This document shows, in pieces, positions 24,925 through 37,309 of a DNA stretch of 64,000 nucleotides. This stretch comes from Pilaira anomala (taxonomy: Eukaryota > Mucoromycota > Mucoromycetes > Mucorales > Mucoraceae). The notes below the pieces were generated by a model. That model was not told the origin of the DNA. It made no database searches and saw nothing but the letters and a program-made list of their open reading frames with translations. The position numbers and the translations under genes are program-made. How positions within the stretch are numbered: position 1 is the stretch's first letter; every line of letters starts with the position of its first letter. The stretch is taken from assembly GCA_025716855.1 (NCBI GenBank), contig JAIXMQ010000016.1, positions 186,001 through 250,000 of the forward strand. The letters run 5' to 3'.

Positions 24925-26631
24925 ATGTCTGCAGAAAGACTTTGGTTAGGAAGTGATGGAAAATATCAAATACAAGCGTCTTATGTATGCCTTTTCCACG
25001 ATAACAAAGTAAAACTTCGAAAGTCAAATGGAGTTGTGGTTGCGATCCCTTTGAATTTACTATGCCCTGAAGACATTGCCTTCATTGCAACACAACCAAA
25101 AATACAACCAAGTAAAAGCACAACAACCTACAACAATGGTTCTGTTAGTTCTTCTTCTTATTTATCTAGTGATAGCTTAGCTACTCCTCCTGAACTGATT
25201 GAATTTACAAATAAAACAAGTTTAGAACCACTACAAGAAGTAACAGCATTAGGTATGAACCGAAATGGACGACACATGAGTAAAGATGAAGCAACTCAAA
25301 TGATAACTAAGCGCCCACTTCCTTATGGGGTCGAACAATGTCAACCCCAATCGTTCACGACACAAACTAGAAGCCAGCAGCTTGGCAGTACAATAAATTC
25401 GAAAAATCTTGGCCATATCCCTAGTAAAATAACCAGTTTAATTTCGTGTTATTTAGATTTTCGATCAAGACTTTTGTTATCGAGTCTTTCTAGACGATTG
25501 CATCATATTGTATTTAAGCCCGAGGTATGGAACACAGTTAATTTCCATTCATCCTATGAATACAAAGTCAATGACAAGTATTACCACACATTGATCATGT
25601 ACTTACGACAAAGAGGAAGCTTACAGAAATCAATCCAACATGTGAACCTGAACTGTACCGGTATAACCTCAGCCTCTGTGTTACTCTCTGTCAAATACCT
25701 TGAAAATATCGAAACAATCTCAATTGAAAAATGTTGGAGTGTATTTTCTTATCAGCTAGCAAAAGAATTGACCCATCTAGCTAAAAACTTTTCTCACAAA
25801 TACCCATCCAAAATATCCAAAGTCACTTTAGGCAAGGTGCTACACCGTGGAACAATCACGGCAGAAGACCAGAAAAATTTAGATAGTAAATCGTTTGGAC
25901 AAGATGCTTGGTTTATGAACGCGGCCCTGAATAAGCTGTCAAATAAGAATGTTCATTTTGATGTGGTAGCATGTGCCCATTGTCATTTAGGCGCTGCTAC
26001 TCAAGACTTTACTTGTGTTGCTTGTGGTATCTTACCTTTACAAAAATGCATTACTTGTGCACCACGTTGTGATAGGTATGTGATTGAATTTTTTTTTTTT
26101 TTATTATTATTATTATTTTTTTTTTTATTTTGCTCAATAACTAAGCACAACTAGAACAGGTGTGGTAGCCGATCTTGTGGATTAGATACCTGTATTGATC
26201 CCAAAATTAAAATCCAAATGGCTCGCTGTGGTAGATGCGAATTACCTTTGGCTTTATGTAACAATGAAATCAGTAAAAAATGTCAAGAAGCTCGTAACCC
26301 TTGTAATTCTTGTCATCGTCTTTATCATGTTCGCTGTCGTACATTAGAGGGCATCTATTTATCAAACCAATGTACAAGCTGTGGTAACGTAGCTTGTCCT
26401 CATTGTGAGCTAAGTGCTTGTTCTAGCTGTAGCGATCAATGGTGTCGCAAATGTACTCCCATGGCCAATCTAGGACATTGTAAATGTATTGTGATTCAAG
26501 GTAAACCAGGTGCTTCAAAACAAATGACAAAAAGAAATGTATGTAGAGCATGTAGGAAAACATGTATGCATTGTGGAATAGATCACTTTTGTGATCGATG
26601 TTTACATTTGCATAGCTCAAAATGTATTTAA
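24925..26631 (+). CDS. SHD1 + F-box + cysteine-rich zinc-binding protein
   Basis: Two exons (24925-26075, 26160-26631), about 540 residues. Residues about 5-60 (RLWLGSDGKYQIQASYVCLF ... LRKSNGVVVAIPLNLLCPED) match the SLA1 homology domain 1 (SHD1), which in yeast Sla1 binds NPFxD endocytic signals. After a Ser/Thr/Gln-rich linker, residues about 160-210 (LGHIPSKITSLISCYLDF, SSLSRRLHHIVFKPEVW) look like an F-box. The C-terminal third is rich in CxxC pairs (CAHC, CVAC, CGRC, CNSC, CTSC, CPHC, CSSC, CRAC, CMHC, CDRC), suggesting several zinc-binding modules of RING/B-box or treble-clef type. An adaptor in ubiquitination of membrane cargo would fit, but that is inference. The intron falls inside the Cys-rich part and joins CDR to CGSRSCG in frame. 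Confidence 0.8.
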
Positions 26632-26929
26632 AAATGTAATTTATATATAATTCCTGCATCCTTAATAATATCTACTTTTTATTTTTCAATTCAATACATA
26701 AAAACTTTACTGCATTTATTTTTTTTTAATAATTTTTATAAATGTATTTCAATTGCTTTGAAGGAGAGCACTTATTACCAACTTTGTTATTATATGTATA
26801 GCTAAAAGCAAATATAGTTTTATTAAATGGGAAAAATGAAACGTCGTCATTCACCTCGATTTCCTAAGACGAGAAATTCCATCACCCACTAATTTTTTTC
26901 TCTCAGTTCTTTTTTTTTTAAAAAAAATA
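26632..26929. other. 3' flank of the SHD1 gene, no gene seen
   Basis: AT-rich sequence with T runs between the SHD1-protein stop codon and the repeat fragment at 26930. Confidence 0.5.
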
Positions 26930-27380
26930 AACAGGCGTTTTTGATACTACCATTATATGACGGTAGATAGTTTACGTGTTTACTGTCCTTGGTAAGTACT
27001 TTCGATAAAGAAAAAACAAGGTGGTGTAGACATGATTTTTTTTTTTGTTGTAAATCTCAATTTTTAAGCCCAAAAAATCAGGGAAAAAAAAAAGCCAAAT
27101 CACGATATACAGACGTATTTTGTTAGACAATGTAATACTCAAACGATACAGAATTTAAAAACTAAGCTTTCTTATGCATTTAGATTTATTATTTTGTATA
27201 TAAAAAAATATACATTCCATAATAGAAGCTGTACTTTCTCGCAATAACTATTAACCTTTATAATTATGCTACTTTGATTTTTACATCATTCGAAAGATCG
27301 TCAAATTCTATCTTAGACTCATCAATAAAAAGCTAAGTTTTAAAACCATTTTAATACAAAGATATATCCGCATCACGAAT
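26930..27380 (+). mobile_element. Left-end fragment of the 36/49-kb TIR element family
   Basis: Starts with GATACTACCATT... and GTTTACTG, followed by TTTCGATAAAGAAAAAACAAGG, TTGTTGTAAATCTCAATTTTTA and a module containing CTTTGATTTTTACATCATTC. The same order occurs on the opposite strand at 43370-44212, and the terminal part matches the ends near 36023 and 52095. It stops at about 27380 without a second end, so it is a truncated copy. Confidence 0.75.
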
Positions 27381-28439
27381 AAATCATATTCAATTGTATT
27401 GTCATTTTTTTTTAACTACAAGAAACGTGTATTTGACTCTTGGCAGTAATGAAGAAGAAGACACTAGGATTACCTGGCATATAAATCAGCTGCCTCTGTA
27501 GTGGAATGAGTCATTATCAAGATTAGTTGAGATACAGATACTTTAAGAACCAACTATTCTATTGCTTTGTAGTAAGTTTAGCTACGAAAACAATCATTTA
27601 TAACTTGGGTTCTTTTATTAAATGTTTGTTATTCTCTTTTAAGATGATATACGTGTACAAATTAGTCCACCTTTGTTAAAAAAGAGGGGGGGGGGGGCTT
27701 TAAAAGTATTATGTATCTACAGTTTGCTGATCAATCAAATCTCCACTTTAAAAATTAAATAATATACTGAGAAAATTAAAAAACTAATTTTGACCATGCT
27801 TTCTCCTTGATTACCTAAACGGACCACGTCGATATATATGTATAAAAAAAAAAAAAAGGATACTGGCGTAAAAAAAAAAAAAGGAAGAAGAATATAGTCG
27901 ATCGGATCTATATATACATTCCTTTTTTTTTTTTTTTTTCGCCATGATCTTTTTTTAAATCATTTTGCATGAACGTCATTTTTGTTTTTGTTTTTGTTTT
28001 TTTCTCGTACGACCTCACCTTTATTTTGGTTGTTAATAACGATTACTGTATTAATTCGAATTAAAAGTTATAAATTAAAAATAGTGAGCTCTCAAACACT
28101 TTATACTTGGGCGTGAAGATTACGAACCGGAACTGGGTTTTTTATTCCGTTCATGTAAAACAAATAAACTGGGTTCTTTATATTCTTGTATGACAAAAAA
28201 AAAAGCCATTTTTATTCGATTTAACAGAATATTCGATTTCTATGGTAGAAATTGGAATTAAAAAAAAAAAAGGGTATTCTTTCACTCTCTCTTTTATCAC
28301 ATGATGGTGCACTGATTTTGGAAAATAAGAAAAAAGGCACTGACATCTGATATGTAATAGTTGCAGGTAAATTAAAAGTGAGTCAAACGATAAATCATTT
28401 TTAAATAAAGAACTTCTAGTTATACGTAATATAGTCGTA

Positions 28440-28474
<35 letters not shown>

Positions 28475-30004
28475 CAAAAGAGTTTTTTTTTTACCACCTG
28501 AAGGTAATCACTTGGCTTTGTGCTCAAAAATCCAGAAAAGTTTGTACAAATTGATAACAATGACGTTCCTTCCCCTCAAAATCGATGTTTTACAAGATAT
28601 GGAATCATCTGGAATATCATTTTCAAAACGACCCGAGTTTTCAAAGCCAAAAATAAAAAATAACCCGTTTCTTTTTGTTATCTGTACACATACATTTTAC
28701 AAAGGCCCTGCTGATAAAATAGAGAGTGTCAAGTTTTTTCTGTTCTTCCCCCCCCTCCCCCAAAAAAAATATACCGGCTTTTGAAATTAGTCGTACATAA
28801 TACGTAAAAATCGATCTGTAGAATCCTATTAAAGTTTTGTTTTACAGTATAAGTTCCGAGTGATATATAAAAAAAAAATAGTCTTTGAAATAACAATTGT
28901 ATTGTTATTGACAGGGATATAGATATGTGTAGAATATCTGGGGTCTCCTCTCAGTAATGATTGTAAAAAGGCAGTTTACATTTTTCTCTGCTTTTCTGTT
29001 TTCTCTGCTCTAATCTCTTTTTCTTTCTTTGCTTTCTTTTCATTGCACATTTTCCTATTTGAATGAATATGTTTTTGAGTCATGTAAAATTAATAGAGGG
29101 TATATGTATGTACATAGATAAAATTATTATATGTATATAGCAACATTTATATCACTTATCATAAGAGACCTATATATATCCTAAATCAATGCAATATACA
29201 TAAATCAATTCGACATAGAATCTAAAGAGAATTGATATCATTTTTCTAAATAGTATACTATCAGTACTCAGGCATAGTACTATCTATCTCTTCGAGCTTG
29301 AGAGATTATAGATCCTGTCAAAAAAAGATAGATATAAAACATATAAATTGCTGTTCGATATATTTAACAAAACTAATACACTAACTAAATATAAAGAAGC
29401 GAAGTTACTCACTTTATCAGCCGTTGCAGTATACACACGTACAGAATAACACCCGGTTCAGCCATTTAAAAAATTACAGACATAAATTGAAAGGGAAATA
29501 TTTTTTATAAATAGATGAAAAAAAAAAAAAACTTTATTCTTTGTGTGTGTGTTATCTTGAGTCATGCGAAAAGTGTGTACGAGGTCTCTCTTTCTCAGCT
29601 ATCAAGCCGAATTTTTTTCTTTTCGCACACAAATATGTGTATAATAAGATATCACGGGTTAAGAACCTAAAATACAACAGGAATGCGTCTTTTTTATTGT
29701 ATAACAAACAATAAATATAGAACTCAGCTTATTTATGTTTATAAAGATCGGCATTCTGATGGTCCGTATTTATCCATTTTGATTATTATAGAGGAAGAGA
29801 ATTACCCGCACCATACTAACTAAATGCTATAATGGAGGAAAAAAAAATCAAATTTTATTACATAAATTGAACTGGTCTTACTAAAAATGGCCTTTTTCTA
29901 TAATCTTTCGGGTACTTAAAAATAAGTTACCCACGTCGATAAAATAGTTTTAAAGATCAGTAGTAATGAGGGAAATCAATTTTATTAAATATTTACAAAT
30001 TATA

Positions 30005-30041
<37 letters not shown>

Positions 30042-30126
30042 AATGCTTGTGTATATGAAATGAAGGTTAGAAAAAAAAAATACAAAATAAATTAAAAAGG
30101 AGGAAAAAAAAAACTTTTTTTTTTCT
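27381..30126. other. Long intergenic region with simple repeats
   Basis: About 2.7 kb without a supported gene. Holds G8 (27688-27696), several A/T runs, TTTTTG repeats (27979-28001), and a (GT)n microsatellite at about 30006-30036. On the minus strand a very short open frame (MAEPGVILYV... at about 29463) sits next to a splice-like GTGAGT, but it is too short to call. Confidence 0.5.
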
Positions 30127-31401
30127 CTATACAGAAGAAGTAGTAGTTGTGGCGGATAAATTAGCAGTAGTGGCAGTGGCAGCAGCAGCAGTAGTAGTAG
30201 GCTGATGATGGTTCGATCGGGTAGAAATCAAAGTATTCACAGTACTATCCAACAAACTTGAGACAGTATTTAGATCTTGTCGCTGATGATCTTTTAATAA
30301 GCAAACAGCTCTCGTCAGATCCAAAAAGATTTCCATTTGAAATTCGATTTCTTCTAACCACATTTGCCAGCAACTATGGTGTTGATTTGTTTTCAAGACG
30401 TTATAAAAACAGATTTGATGTTGATCTTCTTTGGTTGAAGGATGCGGTGGTGGTGGTGGTGGTGGTTGAACGACTTGTTGAAATGTCAAAAAGAAGAATT
30501 GAATGCGTTGACGTGTAATGATATCTAAATCATTGGCAGATAGTAATTCGGTTTGGACAAGTGTGCCAATCAATCGAATCAAGATACGAAAATTGAGTCG
30601 CAAGAATTCATGATGGTGTTGTACAGCAGCCAATGATGTTGCTCGGGCAGTTCTCGGGGATGCAGAATTTAATATTAAGCGTCGTCGATGGTGGTTATGG
30701 TAACGACTTGAAAGACTATCGAGATGTCGATTGATATGATTTAATAATAATCGATGATGTATTTCAGTTGTAGGTTCAGTCTCGAATAGAGCAATTAAAG
30801 TTGGATATAAAGTAGTTAAAAAACCAGTAATTAAACTACCGAGACGAGTTGGATAAAACTCGGTAACGAATGAGGAGTGACTGAGATTAGTTAGGATAGG
30901 TTGTTGTTGTTGATGGTCTAGACAGACGGTCTTTCTAGATTGTATGAGTAAATCAGTAAATGTAGCGTGCTTTTGAACTGTATCCAGTAATGGATCAAGA
31001 AACACATGATCTAGTATGATGCCGAGGGTTTTATCAAGAAAAAAGTCTAGACAAGGTTCCCAATTTTTAAGTGGAGAGCGGTCATAGATTTCTACGGCTA
31101 GTCTATTTGAGACACTTTGAAGGATAGTGTGATCCATTGTATTGTTTGAATTATAACCGTGTCGACTGATATAAGCTAATGCAGCATGAACGATATGATT
31201 AAATGTGTTTAGCTGTGGTCGAGAAAGGTCGATATGATATCTATGCCAAATAATTTGATGTGATATAACTCTACAATGTCGAGAACTAGTTGCTAAATAC
31301 CATAAATCTGCAAATGATAGGTATTCGGATGTTTTTAATAATAATTCAAGTGGTAATTCTAATAAACTATTTCGCTGATAAACTAAATGGGTTTTGGCCA
31401 T
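30127..31401 (-). CDS. F-box-like protein
   Basis: Single-exon gene of about 424 residues. The N-terminus (SLLELPLELLLKTSEYLSFA, then LWYLATSSRHCRVIS, then WHRYHIDLSR) fits an F-box: Leu-Pro-x-Glu start, Leu at the second helix and a terminal Trp. The remainder is helical without recognised repeats, with a Pro run (PPPPPPP), His/Gln-rich stretches and a Thr/Ala/Ser-rich tail, probably low-complexity expansions. Presumed SCF adaptor; substrate unknown. The start at 31401 was chosen because the upstream in-frame extension (from 31455) is a Phe/Lys-rich read-through of homopolymers. Confidence 0.72.
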   Translation of the reverse strand: MAKTHLVYQRNSLLELPLELLLKTSEYLSFADLWYLATSSRHCRVISHQIIWHRYHIDLSRPQLNTFNHIVHAALAYISRHGYNSNNTMDHTILQSVSNRLAVEIYDRSPLKNWEPCLDFFLDKTLGIILDHVFLDPLLDTVQKHATFTDLLIQSRKTVCLDHQQQQPILTNLSHSSFVTEFYPTRLGSLITGFLTTLYPTLIALFETEPTTEIHHRLLLNHINRHLDSLSSRYHNHHRRRLILNSASPRTARATSLAAVQHHHEFLRLNFRILIRLIGTLVQTELLSANDLDIITRQRIQFFFLTFQQVVQPPPPPPPHPSTKEDQHQICFYNVLKTNQHHSCWQMWLEEIEFQMEIFLDLTRAVCLLKDHQRQDLNTVSSLLDSTVNTLISTRSNHHQPTTTAAAATATTANLSATTTTSSV

Positions 31402-32508
31402 TTTTTCTAGTAATAAAAAAAAATTTTTACAAGAGAAAGAAAAAGGGAAAAACAAAACAAAAAAAAGGGGAGGATTTAAAAAAAAAAAGAGGGCTTTTTA
31501 TAATTTTCAATTCAAAGACCACGTCGATCGCATTCGAGACCCTATTTTTTTTTTTTTTTTTTGTTCTGGGTTCAAGGTAAAACTTGACATTCATTACCAG
31601 CCTAGACTTTAATTGGCACTTTTAATGGGTCCAGAACACCTCTTTTTACGTGTTACACCTTATTTAAATTCACCTGCTTTTTTTTTTTTTTTTTTACTTA
31701 ATAACTGGTGCTTTTGCATATTTTTTTTTTTTTTTTATTTCGCCACTTGTAGATTTTTAAATAAGCTTTCACAGACTAAATTCTGTTGATTAGGAGTGTG
31801 CGTGTGTACCTTTTATTATCGTAATCCACATGATTCTATGCATCTCCCATTCACTCTCCCCCCCTCCCCCCCTTTTTTTTTAATCCTCAAAGAAAAAAAG
31901 ACAGATATACGCCTTTATTTTTATTATAGAACATTTAGATCAAATGAAACACGTAAAAAAAAAAAAAAAAAAAATAACAAGAAAATCACTTTCTTTTTTA
32001 TGACTAATCTTATTACATTCTATTGACGATAGAGGTTAATTAGGAATGAAACGATTGATTACGTCGTCGTTTTTTTTTTTTTTTTTGTGTTTCCATCTTT
32101 CTCTGCTTCTTCTTGCTTAAAGACGTCATTGTCAATAGAAAAATGCAACCTATTTCAATCGAAAGTTCTTTTTTTTTTTTTAAAAAAAAAAGTGTTTATC
32201 ATGTCATATCTGTAAAGCACTGCTTTAAAATAAAAATAAAAAATAAAAAAAAAGATGTGCAAATGCAATGTAACAAAAACAAAAAAACAACTTGTCGTTT
32301 CTCTTTTGATGGATTGTTTGTTATTTAAAGTGTAACATGAAGAGATGTATTTTTTATTTTTCATTACAAAAATAGATTCTGTTTGTTATCATGTGTGTGT
32401 ATGTTATGATAAGCTGAAATTAATAAGTTGTATATATTATATATATAGAGTAGTAGTAATAATAATAAAAGAAACGCAAATGAGAAGGGTAATATAAATA
32501 CAAAATTA
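31402..32508. other. Intergenic, homopolymer-rich, no gene seen
   Basis: About 1.1 kb dominated by T and A runs (for example 31545-31562, 31678-31696, 31954-31973) plus C-rich tracts at 31858-31871. The open frames here encode Lys- or Phe-rich read-through and are not credible. Confidence 0.5.
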
Positions 32509-34727
32509 TTACCAATCTTTCATTGATTGATCAAGTAATAATGGAGAAATCGAATGAAAAGTTGTAGAAGAAGAAGAAAGAGAAGAAGAACTATCAGAAT
32601 CTAAAACAGAATTTAAAGCATCTTGAATATCACGTTCCATTATATCGACAAGAGTACGAGCCATTTCAAAATCATACTTGTAATTAATTGAAGCCTTTGA
32701 AATTTCAATTGATTTTAACAAACCAAATTTACCCATGGCGTAATAATCCGGATCAGGATAACTTAATAACTTGCGATAGATTAGATCAGCAAAGACAAAA
32801 GCTACAATTAAAAGATGGCATTCTTTTATCATCCCTTCTAATATCCTAGTAATTTCTTTTGAAGCTTTTAAACAAATTTCTAATGATTGAATTGAGATAG
32901 GTGTATTTGGTATACGATTCAAGGGTATATAGTGTTCATACAAACTAATTTGATTCATATTATAGTGTAATTGAACGAAATTGATACAATATTTTCCAAA
33001 TGATCTTGTTTTCTTATCTAAATCAATCGATTTTTGCCATTCAATAGGGAGTCTTTGATAAAACTCCTTTAATTTTCCTTGTTGTTGTTGCACTAATACT
33101 AAAGATTTCATATCGTCATCATCATCACTTGTTGTATCATCCTTATCATGATTTATTTTCCATTCATCACGAAGTACTTGCAATTCAATCAAATAAACCC
33201 AAGTATTCCAAACATAATAATCCATCATTTCCTTAGAATTTTTATCATCTGTTTCTGGTCGCTTTAATAAGTTTGGTAAATCCCAATTTGGTTTATATAA
33301 ACTTGAATCCTCATCCCTTCCTTGTAAAGTTTTATAGCAGGCATGAAAATAATAAATACTCCAAACCAACATAGACTCATACCGTGTACATACCCTTTCA
33401 AATAAACCTAGTTCCATTGCCATACTATACGCAATCCATTCATAGAAATAAATCACACCTGGATAACCATTTTGATAATGACAATAGGATAACAAAAATG
33501 CAGCTTGACAATGATCGAGTGTAGCCTTATCAAAACAATCAGATAAAGCCTCTCTTCCTTTAAGACAGTAAGCAACTGAAAGCGCTTTTCCCATTGTGAA
33601 TTGAGATTCTGATTTTGATAATGTGTGCTTTGACCAGACATGTAATTGAAATGCGTTACGTGCTGCCATAGCACACACTGCATAGATCAAGACACTTGGT
33701 GGGCGTTGGGTTGGATCTGGATCTCGATACCTTTTCAAGAAATCGGTTGTATCAAGAATAGGAATACGAATGGATGAACAGCAAGGTGTATTACAATAGA
33801 GTTCAATTAAATTATTAGTGAGTTCTTGTGTGATATCAATAGGATAGTGTTCTGGCATGGTATGATTTGCATGTGACCATTGATTCCAAACGGAAAGAGT
33901 TGAGCTATTGCGCCTTGCACTTGATTCTTCTTCTTCTTCTTCTTCTTCTTCTTCTTCTTCATCTGTTATCAGTGGAGGAGTTCTTCTTTCTCTCTTCTTG
34001 ATGATGACATGATTTTTTCTGGGTTCAATTGTGTTTTTTACTTGATTGATTAAAGTAGAAAAATCATCATACGAATTCACATTACTTTCAACGGATAATC
34101 CCTTTCGAGTTGTAATAATTTTCCAAACAGTAGGTGGTTTCCTTCGAGCCCTTTGGCCGATTTCGTTTGATATGCGATCCATGGATAGTTGCCATTGATC
34201 CATGACAGTATTCATGGAAGTCAGTACTTGAGAAACGTGATTTGCTTTGGGTTCATTCTTTTTGAAAGTACAGTCAAATTGATTCGCTTCACATCGACTA
34301 CAGTTAGGTTGTGTTAAATCACACTGTTGTAAATCCTTGAAACATTTCGTACATGGATAAATTGAAAAATCCAGACTTGCTACTTTACTTGACCGCCTCC
34401 TTTTCTTTTCTGTATTTTTTGACGATTGCATGGTATCGGTTGTGGGTGGTATCTTGTGGATACGGTCTCCAAATTGTTTTATTCGGTCCGTTAATGTCTC
34501 GGTAGCAGTTTGTAAGTATTTAAGTGTAGGTGCTGCTGCTGGGTATATACATTGAATGCCTCGACGATGACATCGTGAACAGAATGGCTTTTTTTTATCG
34601 CAGGCATGTCTATTTGAAGTTAATAAAAAAAAACTCTTTTTATTTTATTTTATTACCTGAATCCGCGACAGCGAAAACAAGCAGCTCCTAAATTGACTTG
34701 CTGCTTTTCAAGAGTTGAATCTGACAT
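32509..34727 (-). CDS. Transcription factor with two Zn2Cys6 clusters
   Basis: Nuclear fungal binuclear-zinc transcription factor, about 723 residues in two exons (34727-34657, 34609-32509). The first exon and start of the second encode a complete cluster CFRCRGFRHACDKKKPFCSR followed by CHRRGIQC (spacing C-x2-C-x6-C-x6-C-x2-C-x6-C). About 80 residues later, after a basic KKRRRSSK stretch, comes a second complete cluster CTKCFKDLQQCDLTQPNCSR followed by CEANQFDC with the same spacing. A Glu run (about 12) follows, then a middle homology region typical of Fungal_trans proteins (YPIDITQELTNNLIELYCNT, VCAMAARNAFQLHVWSK, YEWIAYSMAMELGLF), and a Ser-rich tail. The target genes are unknown. Without the 47-bp intron the first cluster would be lost, so annotation starting at the internal ATG (34431) would miss it. 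Confidence 0.88.
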
Positions 34728-36022
34728 GAAGATGAGTGTATATACAACTGAAGTTTAAAACAGAAGAAAAAAAAAAGGGTCGAGACAGGTTTTGGTTTAT
34801 CGGTTGATCTTTCATCCTAGATCATTTCTACTTTTTCTTTTTTTTTTCAGGCACTTTTACATAAACCTACACTCTTTTATTTTATTTTTTTTTTACTTGA
34901 AAAAACAAATATCAACTTACATTTCATTTATCTATTATTATTTTTTTAAAAAAAAAAGTTGTTTTCAGGCATGATGAATTGGGAAATTTAACTGTAAAAT
35001 GTACTACTAACTACTTTTTTGTCGCTCGTGCCAATTAAAAGTCAAATTGTGATAATTTCTCACAAAGATTGTCACACAGACAAATCGTGTAATTATTTAC
35101 ATGAATAATTTTTTCGTGACATTGAATAATATTGAATGACATGAATGTCAACTGCTTTTGGTTCATTATCTCAACAGAGACATCTCATTTTATCTCGGAT
35201 TCCAAAAGTTTCTTTTTTTTATAAATAAAAGATATCAGTAAATATTCTTGATGTATATGTATATGATAACATTTTTTTTTTTTTTTTAGTCAAAAATAAA
35301 GTATTTGTTGTGTTACTGTCAATGTGTACAACAATCATCTTTTTTTTATAAATTATTTTGTAACACCCATCGGTGATTTGGAAGAAAAGTTAATGGAGAG
35401 ATGACAAGTTTAATCCACATAAGGAAATTTTGTAAAGTAACATTTAAAGTCTTTCTCTTTAACGGTATAACATTCATTTTTTTTTTTTTTTTTGAAAAAC
35501 GTTTCAGACAAGTATAGGCTTTTTAAAACATTGAACTTGGCATGGTTGCCAATAAAGATTTTTTTTTTTACGAGAAGAGCAATTGCGTTGAAAAAAAAAA
35601 AACTTTACAATGAGAGAACATCATTTCATTATAATTCTTTTTCACTTCTTCAATATAGCTAGTCTTGTATATATATACAAAAAAATGATGCTATTTGCTG
35701 CCACTTGTATCATCAAAAAATAAAATTGAACTTGCTACTGTTGAAGATGGAAAAATCTGTAACTACAACATTTTTGAATACCCATATATAGACCGCTTAA
35801 AAGCATTGCTATGTAGCTGAATACCAATCCCAGACGAGATTTTAGTTATACTTATATATAACTTTCTCAACAGAGATTAAGTTTTCACTTGCAGCTATGT
35901 ATTTCAAAATAGTATCCATTAACTATAGTTATCAAAAAAGTAAAACTAAAAAGACAAAGACTTTCTATTCCCCCCCCCCCAAATTACAAGTTTTTGTTTT
36001 AAAACAAAATAAGTCATTTTAA
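34728..36022. other. Intergenic, no gene seen
   Basis: About 1.3 kb upstream of the Zn2Cys6 gene with many T runs and a C10 run at 35972-35981. No coding pattern on either strand. Confidence 0.5.
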
Positions 36023-36739
36023 AACTACTATTGCAATTACGGTATCAAAACCCTTACGCTACGTGTTTACTGACCTTAATTAGTCTTTTCGATAAAGAAA
36101 AACGAGGTATTATTGTAGACATAATGATTTTGTTGTAGCGAAAAAAATTGTGAGCCAATCATTGGAAATGTGAAAAAACTACATTTTTAGCCAAAAATCA
36201 GAAATGTACCTACATATATCCTTCAGTTGACTACAACAATTATATAAATGGGACACTTTACATATATTTTTATAGCAATGTATTTAAATACTTTTGTCTA
36301 TCGCATATTTTTCATAGTTCTTTTCACAGAGGCTTCTTCGGAAGAAACAGCTTATTGTCTCAACACTTGTATTTTCTTTCTTTATTTTTATTATACATAA
36401 AACAGTTGTCTTTACTTTGGCGTGCACACTTTTTTTCTTTTAAGTTGTAATATGTACTGATTTGGTCAGTTCTCTTTCTCAATGTGATTAATTTTTATAA
36501 GCCATTGCGTCTTTTCAAGTTGTTCTATTTTCACACCTTTTCCTAGTATGGAGGAGATACAAAAAGGGAAGGAATTTCTCTGGTACGTAATCACAAAAAA
36601 CGCCAATAGGTTCTATAACAAATGATTTGTTCTTTTATTCGCACTATACACATGTAAATAATTTGTGTCTGTTTTATGTATACCCACATTGTAAACGATT
36701 AAGCAAATTTTAAAAGATTAACTGATTTTTTAAATGAAT

Positions 36740-37225
36740 TTTATTCGAAACTAAGAGACTATAGCTCTATAGTAGAAGTAGGAGTAGAAGAAGAAGAAGA
36801 AGAAGAAGGAAGAGAAGGAGGAGGAGGAGAAGAAAAAGAAGAAGAAGGAATTTCCAAAGAAGGGCCAGCTGTAGAAGTACAGCCATGCTATAAAATATAA
36901 GTTAATTCATGTCAAGGTATTTTTTTTCATGTTATATACTTACTAGTTTTTTTAGACTTTTAGACTGTTTCTATAACTCAATTCAGTAAAATAATTAATC
37001 AACATTCACAAAAAAACCTACCCTTGCTTTTTTTTTAACCAGACAATCTTGGCTTTTTCTTTGTCCGAGAAGGTCTCCAAAGTGGAGACCTTGTTTAAAT
37101 AATTAAGAAATCGAACATATTTCTCATTGAATGGAATGACGCTGTGTTTTTTAAAAGATACAAAAGCATCTCTAACATTCCATTTTTTGACTTCAGTTTT
37201 TTTGGAAATAATCCATTTTTAAGAT
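36740..37225 (-). pseudogene. Broken copy of the small element-borne gene
   Basis: Corresponds to the intact gene at 49553-50065. An extra base early in exon 1 (after the ATG GAT TAT TTC start) shifts the frame to a TGA within about eight codons. The A run near the exon end is one base shorter, and exon 2 ends early (TAG after ACTATAGAGCTA) and lacks a segment of about 60 bp present in copy 2. The Ser-rich GAA/GAG-repeat tail is retained, so decay appears recent. Confidence 0.75.
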
Positions 37226-37309
37226 ATTAAGAGCGAATAAAGAGGAAAAAAAAAGAAAGTTTGTCAGAATTTTACGGTGCTGTGTAAAAGACTAGTAAAA
37301 AAGGAGTTA

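Noticed and set aside
28440..28800. Frames at 28178-28477 and 28512-28784
   Set aside because: Lys- and Phe-rich translations of homopolymer-containing spacer without conserved features.
29280..29465. Possible micro-protein (MAEPGVILYV...) on the minus strand with a GTGAGT donor
   Set aside because: Would be under 30 residues after splicing, with no recognised family; not enough evidence without transcripts.
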